NCBI GenBank assembly: GCA_951812925.1
Contig: OX638369.1
Location: 25,573,329 to 25,637,328 of the forward strand
Length of the DNA: 64,000 nt
Reading direction: 5' to 3'
Source: Calliopum simillimum
Lineage: Eukaryota; Arthropoda; Insecta; Diptera; Lauxaniidae
A program made the position numbers and the translations under genes. Positions 60,901-64,000 of this stretch are shown piece by piece. Position 1 is the stretch's first letter, and the number at the start of each line of letters is the position of its first letter. The notes beneath the pieces are model-generated. The model worked only from the letters and a program-made list of their open reading frames with translations, had not been told where the DNA came from and made no database searches.

Positions 60901-62995
60901 AAAACTCTGTCAACCCAATTTTTTCGTGCGCACATTAAAAATCGTCTAATCACAAAGAATACAGCTCATTCATTACGATCGATTTTACTATCTAAAACAA
61001 CGAAATGTGTGTGTTCACGAAAAAACTTGGTCGATCAGTTTTTTCATGAACGACAAACCTGACCAAAAGGTTACGGTATTTCTAACCTTTTGTAAAGCAT
61101 TTGACAAAGATTTTAATACATTTTGTATTTTGTTAGTTAATATTATGGAGAAAAATTAACAATATGTGTATGAGAATGTGTTCATAAAAATTTATTTACA
61201 TATAGGGGATTCCATGCAAAATTTTTCAAAAAAAAAATCAATTTTTACTACGAAAATGTTCTTTAAGTGCGTCCGATGACCCATTCAAATTTTTACGGCA
61301 ATCGCTTGCGACAATATCGATATATCCACGAAACAGATTATTGTATAGACCGATTTTCCCGTTTTTTATGATTTTCAGGAGCGAATAACTCGAAATGAGT
61401 GCTTTTTCAAGGCATGATGATTAGGGAAAAATTGTTTCTTGTATCCTGAAAAATATTTTCGTCATTGATAAAAAAACTTTTGGGGATGCGCAATATGATT
61501 TTTTCGATTACATTTGTTTCTACTAACGATATGAACGTTAGCCCCGAAATTTTGTATCCCACCCGGTCTCCAAAGGTTCGTCGAATTGTCTTTTCCTAGT
61601 CACAAAATTTTCAGACTGGAGACTTCCATATTGGCCTCTGGAGCTTGATGTAACTGATGCGTCGGAAAATAAAAGACTTGATCTTAAAAGCAATCGGAAC
61701 GCTAATTCTAATTTTTTATTATCGGATGAAGCAAAGCTATTTTTTCAACTCGGTGTCGGGTTTATTTCCACTGTTATAATCATACGAAGTCATACGGGTA
61801 AAAATTTTCGTATAAAATCCCCCAGTTACTTAAATTTTTCAAAGATATTTATGCGACATTATCAAAACTTTCTAACTTAATACAAAAAAAATATTAAATT
61901 CACTAATATTTTATAAAAATTGGTCGACCAATTTTTTTCGTGCACATTTTTAAAATAATCTCGATTAAAAGAATAATAATCGTTTCTGGTATGAAAATCT
62001 ACTAAGTAAGTATGTGCACGAAAAATCTTCTGTCGATCAGTTTTTTTTGAACGTCTAGCTTTCAGATTTGCAAGTGTTGTAGCCACTGCACTTAAGATGT
62101 ACCTGAAGTCATAGAATTTCCAAAAATTTGCATATTACTTGAAAGGAAATACTTGAGATTCATTTATGGATGAAAAAAAAAAAAAAAATTGGTCGACTCA
62201 ATTTTTTCGTGCACATTCAAAAAATCATTTAATAATATCAGGAAAATTAATGAGTGAAGAAAAAAAATAGGTCGTGAACATGTCTTTTCAAGTTCTAACA
62301 AATTTTGAGATTTTAAATATCTTTTTTTTTGTTGTTAAATTCAAGAAAACAAACATAACAAGCTCAACAAAACTACTAGTAATGATCCGAATTGTTTATA
62401 TTTGGCTAGAAGAAATGACATTGTCCGTTCAATAAAAAACATATAAACCAAATAAATGAATATTTATGCTTAGAATGTGCCACGATTCATATTATTCATA
62501 ATATACATCACTAAAAATAGCTAGCGAGAAGACAGCACAAATATTGCTGGCAAATTGTGATAAGGAAAATTTAGCACAATTACAACAATGATGAGAAATG
62601 TTCTCGTATCACAATTGATTATTAAGTAAGCAGCTTAATAGAAGAACATAAACAAAAACATCAAATTGTCAACAGCAATTTATCAATTTCTGTTTTCCAT
62701 AGGGCTTAAAGCTGAGGTAATAGCAGCTGCTGCAGCCTCTAAACATTTCAATAAAACTATTAGTATTGCAGGTATTATTTGACACATACATGTTTGTCTA
62801 TATATACTCATAAAGGACATCTATTTCTCATATAAATATATAAACACTTACCGTACTGGTGTGGTCGCTCCAGAGCCACCACGTGATGAGCAATTTTGTC
62901 CATTGGATGCATGCGTAGGCGAACCGACAACATCATTACCAGCGGATGTAGCATGTGAGACTAACCAGGCGTCGACCACCTGGCGTGTGGCTTTT
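32735..62995 (-). CDS. Pde11: Pde11: dual cAMP/cGMP 3',5'-cyclic phosphodiesterase (5' partial)
   Basis: Visible exons in transcript order: 62995-62852, 59562-59169, 58643-58504, 54670-54520, 43211-43056, 39642-39280, 39193-39035, 38940-38764, 35779-35693, 35527-35360, 34840-34731, 34660-34472, 34413-34194, 34119-34036, 33967-32735. They join in one frame of 1257 residues to a TGA. Order: GAF-A (about 175-345, NK..FSEIDE motif), GAF-B (about 365-545, NK..FTRNDE motif), PDE catalytic domain (about 590-860) with [26 protein letters not shown], the metal Asp in [12 protein letters not shown] and the nucleotide-selecting Gln in MMQVNF, then a ~390-residue low-complexity tail. By family knowledge the enzyme hydrolyses cAMP and cGMP to 5'-nucleotides in the cytoplasm, with GAF domains as regulatory nucleotide-binding modules. 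All catalytic residues are present. The N-terminal exon(s) lie beyond 64000 or are not recognisable. The near-identity to fly Pde11 is from memory. Confidence 0.95.
34036..34119 (-). CDS. Pde11: Pde11 exon: conserved Gln segment
   Basis: 28 codons: [20 protein letters not shown] then SICLPIYE. Contains the invariant Gln that contacts the cyclic nucleotide base. Phase 0 at both ends; donor GTTAGT. Confidence 0.93.
34194..34413 (-). CDS. Pde11: Pde11 exon: third metal-site Asp segment
   Basis: Encodes [18 protein letters not shown], then [19 protein letters not shown] and [20 protein letters not shown]. The Asp of TVCDL is the fourth metal ligand in this family. Donor GTAAGT. Confidence 0.94.
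34472..34660 (-). CDS. Pde11: Pde11 exon: EHHHFDQ segment
   Basis: Encodes [20 protein letters not shown], then [20 protein letters not shown] and [15 protein letters not shown]. The acceptor at 34661-34662 joins NNSFQI-K in frame to the preceding exon. Confidence 0.94.
34731..34840 (-). CDS. Pde11: Pde11 exon: HD motif [10 protein letters not shown]
   Basis: Encodes [20 protein letters not shown], then [16 protein letters not shown]. This is the second metal-binding signature of class I phosphodiesterases. Donor GTAAGT. Confidence 0.95.
34898..35300. repeat. Tandem pair of ~250-bp repeat units in a Pde11 intron
   Basis: Unit 1 begins AAGCAGCCATTATTTAAA (34899) and unit 2 CAGCAGCCAATTTTTCAAA (about 35150). 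Both share CTCGCTTGAATCTAAATGCT, ATCGAAGCA and end near ATGACGTATGTGTAACATT. Similarity between the two is high, suggesting a recent duplication. Confidence 0.8.
35360..35527 (-). CDS. Pde11: Pde11 exon: HNWRHAFN motif
   Basis: Encodes [20 protein letters not shown], then [20 protein letters not shown] and [11 protein letters not shown]. Carries the catalytic general-acid His and the first metal ligands. Donor GTATGT. Confidence 0.95.
35693..35779 (-). CDS. Pde11: Pde11 exon: linker into the catalytic domain
   Basis: 29 codons: [20 protein letters not shown] then HFEDDDTLK. Phase 0 at both ends. Confidence 0.93.
35883..36060. repeat. Copy of the GCGGCCATT...GCGTATGA repeat family
   Basis: AGCGGCCATTCATTAAA (from 35884) is followed ~150 bases later by CATGGCGTATGATTTACCTT, the same paired boxes as at 15840-16035. 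Confidence 0.6.
36395..36965. repeat. ~120-130-bp tandem satellite, about 5 copies, in a Pde11 intron
   Basis: Each unit contains CGTGTTTTCTACGCGTTTCA, then GACTTTTTACGACATTT, then AAGGGTTCCCCCTGGATGTC. Starts of the GGATGTCGGA block fall near 36396, 36522, 36646, 36776 and (as TGGTTGTCGGA) 36904. Confidence 0.85.
37000..38100. other. Unassigned Pde11 intron DNA
   Basis: No exon, gene or organised repeat is recognised. The ORFs near 37426-37744 are AT-rich low-complexity shadows. Confidence 0.45.
38103..38228. repeat. Short MITE, copy 2 (first copy at 1147-1272)
   Basis: Starts GGGCCGTTTTCACAAT and ends ATTGTGAAATCGGCCC, bracketed by CTAA and TTAG. The interior aligns with 1147-1272 along its length with scattered differences. 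Lies in a Pde11 intron. Confidence 0.75.
38764..38940 (-). CDS. Pde11: Pde11 exon: end of GAF-B
   Basis: Encodes [20 protein letters not shown], then [20 protein letters not shown] and [15 protein letters not shown]. With the upstream exon it completes the NK...F..DE GAF signature. Donor GTGGGT. Confidence 0.93.
39035..39193 (-). CDS. Pde11: Pde11 exon: GAF-B core
   Basis: 53 codons: [20 protein letters not shown], then [20 protein letters not shown] and [11 protein letters not shown]. Phase 0 at both ends; donor GTAAGT. Confidence 0.95.
39280..39642 (-). CDS. Pde11: Pde11 exon: GAF-A end and GAF-B start
   Basis: Encodes [20 protein letters not shown], then a helix [20 protein letters not shown], then the variable stretch [20 protein letters not shown] and [13 protein letters not shown]. 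Donor GTGAGT. Confidence 0.95.
39720..41500. other. Pde11 intron DNA with short recurring boxes
   Basis: No exon is recognised. A GCGCCxxAAAAGTATGxAATA-like box occurs at 39724 and 40303, and again at 55882. TGACGTATGAGTAACCTCT at about 39938 matches the box of the 288-bp repeat family. Confidence 0.45.
41530..42500. repeat. ~120-135-bp tandem repeat, about 8 diverged copies
   Basis: Each unit has ACTTTTATxTTTGAGTTTTA, then AAAGTTTTTTATAAAAG, then TTTATTTTAGACAAGA and GAAAAACCAGCAAAxATG. ACTTTTATxTTTGAG falls near 41594, 41725, 41977, 42102 and 42234. A plus ORF at 42114-42506 is only the repeat read in frame. Confidence 0.85.
42501..43055. other. Unassigned Pde11 intron DNA
   Basis: Low-complexity AAAGT/TTTTATTT sequence at 42530-42700 resembles a decayed continuation of the neighbouring repeats. 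Nothing else is seen. Confidence 0.4.
43056..43211 (-). CDS. Pde11: Pde11 exon: GAF-A core
   Basis: 52 codons: [20 protein letters not shown], then [20 protein letters not shown] and [12 protein letters not shown], which carries the NK..F..DE motif of a cyclic-nucleotide-binding GAF domain. Phase 0; donor GTTAGT. Confidence 0.95.
43262..44235. other. Unassigned Pde11 intron DNA
   Basis: AT-rich. No feature is supported. Confidence 0.4.
44236..44782. repeat. Element bounded by a perfect 30-bp inverted repeat
   Basis: 44236-44265 (starting GCACTCCATGCCAAGTGTAC) is exactly reverse-complementary to 44753-44782 (ending TTGGCATGGAGTGC). The 547-bp span has no ORF worth calling. A perfect 30-bp match implies recent insertion or conversion. 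No obvious target duplication is visible. Confidence 0.75.
44783..46147. other. Unassigned Pde11 intron DNA
   Basis: No coding or organised repeat structure is seen; a GTGTGTGTG run lies near 45773-45782. Confidence 0.4.
46150..47033. mobile_element. TA-flanked element with iterated CCAAGGTACAC motif
   Basis: Begins GGGGAGATGTGTGTACCTTG after TA (46148-46149) and ends with the exact inverse before TA (47034-47035); the inverted match is 25 bp plus the TA. The core GTCCAAGGTACAC recurs inside at 46338-46350, inverted at 46358-46370, and again at 46653-46665, with a GAGGTACACTCGG variant near 46999. No transposase ORF. Likely a non-autonomous Tc1/mariner/pogo-type element (inference from the TA duplication). 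Confidence 0.8.
47050..47750. other. Unassigned Pde11 intron DNA
   Basis: No feature is recognised between the two TA-flanked elements. Confidence 0.4.
47753..48681. mobile_element. TA-flanked element with iterated CAGGGGAGTTACTT motif
   Basis: The terminal inverted repeats begin TATGGGTAATTCTATTC; 47751-47782 and 48652-48683 are exact reverse complements over 32 bp including the TA flanks. Inside, CAGGGGAGTTACTT occurs at 47924-47937, 48107-48120 and 48487-48500, with a variant CAGGGGAGGTTACT at 47941-47954, all in the same orientation. No transposase ORF. The perfect ends suggest recent activity. Confidence 0.85.
48856..49241. mobile_element. TA-flanked MITE, 386 bp
   Basis: Begins CAGGGTGGTTGGGGTTCAGT after TA and ends with AAACCCCAACCAACCTG before TA: a 24-bp inverted repeat with three mismatches. 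It has the CAGGG start of the 30016-31418 element but a different interior. No ORF. Confidence 0.75.
49300..49860. repeat. ~57-bp minisatellite, about 10 diverged copies
   Basis: The unit is like ATTAGATGGCCACGAATAGT followed by ACGACCTCTAATGGAAGGTA and TGCxTAGGACTAGGAAT. Copies are 50-60 bp apart and diverged, some lacking part of the unit. It directly follows the MITE at 48856-49241. Confidence 0.8.
49880..51930. other. Unassigned Pde11 intron DNA
   Basis: AT-rich with TTGTTGTTGTTG runs near 51051-51068. No exon or organised repeat is supported. Confidence 0.4.
51938..52460. repeat. Dispersed ~530-bp repeat, copy 2
   Basis: Diverged copy of 25535-26065. Shared landmarks are CTGAACTGAAGTATTTGAT at the start, CAAATACTTCAGTGTACTGT, ACTTCAGATCAGTGTAAAAC, TTTGTTTTTCTTCTTTCATA and the final ATAACGTATCTTGAAACG. 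The 11-bp minisatellite begins directly at its end. Confidence 0.7.
52462..53318. repeat. 11-bp minisatellite (GACTTGACTTA)n, about 78 copies
   Basis: The unit GACTTGACTTA is repeated head to tail with almost no variation. Rare variants: GACTTGACTTT near 52830, a 5-bp extra GACTT near 53138, and GGCTTGAC, GACCTGAC and GACTCA changes near 53235-53300. Variants cluster at the right end, as expected if expansion is recent and internal. Confidence 0.95.
53460..54005. mobile_element. TA-flanked element with iterated GGGGTAATGTCGTGCAC motif
   Basis: 53460-53484 (GAGTAGAACGGGGTAATGTC...) is exactly inverted at 53981-54005, with TA outside both ends (53458-53459 and 54006-54007). GGGGTAATGTCGTGCAC recurs immediately at 53486-53502 and again at 53825-53841. 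No transposase is seen. Short ORFs inside have no motif. Confidence 0.85.
54140..54358. mobile_element. Partial second copy of the 53460-54005 element
   Basis: 54196-54358 repeats 53843-54005 with a handful of substitutions, ending in the same GTTCTACTC before TA (54359-54360). Its left part holds a hairpin of the core motif: CACGACATTACCCC at 54140-54153 against GGGGTAATGTCGTG at 54167-54180. The left terminus is missing. Confidence 0.8.
54520..54670 (-). CDS. Pde11: Pde11 exon: GAF-A middle
   Basis: Encodes [20 protein letters not shown], then [20 protein letters not shown] and NIPDAYQ. It joins DGPKK of the upstream exon in frame (AA+A). Donor GTACGC. Confidence 0.94.
54700..56920. other. 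Unassigned Pde11 intron DNA
   Basis: No exon or organised repeat; small CTACTACTACTGCTACTGCTG microsatellite near 55159. GCGCCTAAAAGTATGCAGAA at about 55882 matches boxes at 39724 and 40303. Confidence 0.4.
56935..58400. repeat. Scattered GTGCACGAAAAAATT boxes in Pde11 introns
   Basis: The box GTGCACGAAAAAATT or its inverse AATTTTTTCGTGCAC occurs at about 56936, 57028, 57080 and 57338; diverged forms (GTACATGAAAAAATT, TTTTTTGTGCACAAA) appear near 57212, 58074 and 58379. The same boxes are denser at 60575-62260. Confidence 0.6.
58504..58643 (-). CDS. Pde11: Pde11 exon: GAF-A start
   Basis: Encodes [20 protein letters not shown], then [20 protein letters not shown] and GSDGPKK. Acceptor ATTTAG, donor GTAAGA. 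The overlapping plus-strand ORF is a shadow. Confidence 0.94.
58700..59168. other. Unassigned Pde11 intron DNA
   Basis: AT-rich, no feature recognised. Confidence 0.4.
59169..59562 (-). CDS. Pde11: Pde11 exon: N-terminal region with low-complexity insert
   Basis: Encodes [34 protein letters not shown], then a Ser/Asn/His/Gly-rich insert ([18 protein letters not shown] ... GSNSGGSGG), then [20 protein letters not shown] and EL. The flanking parts are strongly fly-Pde11-like; the insert is variable. The donor GTATGT at 59168 joins EL to VKDICNEL. Confidence 0.92.
59575..60560. other. Unassigned Pde11 intron DNA
   Basis: Contains CATGTCGTATGATTACCATT (about 59670), a box of the 288-bp repeat family, and CAACA/TTGTTG microsatellites. 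No gene. Confidence 0.4.
60562..62260. repeat. Repeats with AATTTTTTCGTGCACATT and inverse boxes
   Basis: Diverged units of ~275-320 bp. Each starts near AATTTTTTCGTGCACATT (60600, 60919 variant, 61931, 62201) and most contain, ~100-130 bases later, an inverse box GTGxxCACGAAAAAxxTTGGTCGA followed by CAGTTTTTTCATGAACG (60710, 61013, 62014). The stretch about 61200-61830 between units 2 and 3 is different in character and looks inserted. Confidence 0.65.
62262..62851. other. Unassigned Pde11 intron DNA
   Basis: AT-rich, no feature recognised. Confidence 0.4.
62852..62995 (-). CDS. Pde11: Pde11 exon: first visible exon (5' partial gene)
   Basis: Encodes [20 protein letters not shown], then [20 protein letters not shown] and SGATTPVR, joining KISAHEFE of the next exon in frame (CG+A). 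The acceptor TTTACAG at 62996-63002 shows that at least one more exon lies upstream. Donor GTAAGT. Confidence 0.9.
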
Positions 62996-63002
62996 CTGTA
63001 AA

Positions 63003-64000
63003 CAAAAAAGAATGATGTGAACGATTAGTGAGGTTTTCGGATACGAGTATAAGCTAAGTATATCTATGTTTATTGTTTAATTATGCACTACAAATAACAC
63101 TACGATCGATTTATATTTTTGAATTTCAATTTTAAGCTAAATTAGTTTTGGTGGTGTATGATGGTAGCAAAAACTTATCATTAAGTGTTGAAGGACATAG
63201 CAATGATAAATATGTAAATGGTTTGGGTTGAAAAAAAGTTTTTTTTTTTATTTTCATTTCATGAAATATTTAGCTACTAATCCAGCTCAAAAATTATGCA
63301 AAACCATTCAGCAAAAATGAAGCACTTTTTACGTAGCTGAATGTATATTTCCCCAAATTGCTTGCCATTTGAGTTGTAACCTTTAAAACACATTTATCTC
63401 TTTGTCAGTGGCGTGATTTATCTCTTTTTCACATATCACATACAAAATTTAGCGTTCGCATTAAGCATTAACGCTGGAACAAAGCGCAAAAAATAAAGTT
63501 CCAAACACAGTTTGTATTGTGTTACGTCTTCCTCATCATAAATCATAAAATTCCCTAATGCACATACTCCGTTTGCAAGTAGTAGGAGGATAATTTTATA
63601 AGAAATCACATAATACTTTACGCTGTTTTCAAAAAAAAATAAATAAAAATAAAACAAAAGTTTGACATTTCTTTTTTTCACCCAACTTTTTGCCGTTAAA
63701 CCGATGACATTTCAAGATATATCTCTCTTGTATATAAAATGCATTGCAACGAGTACGTAAGCGGTTGTTGGATTATTTTATTTTATGTTTATTGTTGTGC
63801 TTTTTGTTGTTGTTCGCTGTAAATTTTTGTTGGTCATAAAAAAACCAAAGGACATTAATGTTCATGTCTTTGTTGAAGAATATTTGATGATTTTTTTGTT
63901 TTTGGGTTGTTTTGATTCTTAAGATTTCATGATGTGAGCGTAGTATTCAAGTGTGTACTCTTTGAGATCATATGTTTTTTTTACTGTTTGGTTAGTACCC
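63003..64000. other. Unassigned DNA, probably Pde11 upstream intron
   Basis: No exon can be recognised on the minus strand. The minus ORF at 63436-63681 is hydrophobic and low-complexity with no start context or splice link. The 5' exon(s) of Pde11 presumably lie outside the window. Confidence 0.4.

Noticed and set aside
63436..63681. Candidate 5' exon of Pde11 on the minus strand
   Set aside because: Sequence is hydrophobic and low-complexity, unlike the expected N-terminus, and no donor in the right phase links it to 62995.

Overview
The window looks like a piece of nuclear genome from a higher fly (Diptera, Schizophora; a tephritid-like or related genome is my best guess). The reasons are very AT-rich DNA, long introns, splice sites of the GT...AG type, poly-His/Gln/Asn tracts typical of fly proteins, and a phosphodiesterase that reads almost residue for residue like Drosophila Pde11. 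There are no bacterial features, CRISPR arrays or rRNA genes.

Two protein-coding genes can be assembled exon by exon, and they are convergent. (1) Plus strand, 14858-21893: a secreted double-domain animal haem peroxidase, 13 exons, about 1408 residues if the proposed signal-peptide exon is right. Its first peroxidase domain has lost the haem-site residues (distal His, haem-linking Asp and Glu, catalytic Arg, proximal His). The second domain keeps them all and is followed by a small Cys-rich VWC-like tail. A furin-type RRKR site lies between the two domains. (2) Minus strand, 62995 down to 32735: Pde11, a dual cAMP/cGMP phosphodiesterase with two GAF domains, an HD-type catalytic domain and a long low-complexity tail. 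Fifteen exons are visible (1257 residues); the 5' end lies outside the window.

The rest is intergenic and intronic DNA packed with repeats. Region by region: 1-14.8 kb is an intergenic stretch with a fold-back element at the window edge, short MITE-like elements, a 1.2 kb TA-flanked element (10904-12117) and a Tc1-like MITE (12220-12468). 14.9-21.9 kb is the peroxidase gene. 22-32.7 kb is an intergenic graveyard: a degenerate 20-bp repeat array, a broken pogo/Tigger-like transposase, a broken non-LTR reverse transcriptase, a 1.4 kb fold-back element, and a tandem 288-bp repeat. 32.7-63 kb is Pde11. Its introns hold several minisatellites (11, about 57, about 125 and about 130 bp units) and, in the 11.3 kb intron at 43.2-54.5 kb, four TA-flanked elements with terminal inverted repeats.

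The most interesting points are the pseudo-enzyme/enzyme tandem in the peroxidase, and a recurring design among the TA-flanked elements: several unrelated-looking families each carry extra internal copies of their own terminal-repeat core (46150-47033, 47753-48681, 53460-54005, 10904-12117, about 24000-25180). A further dispersed repeat family with two conserved boxes (GCGGCCATT and ACGTATGAGTAAC) occurs many times in introns and intergenic DNA. All element names and family assignments here are from reading the sequence by eye; no search or alignment program was run.
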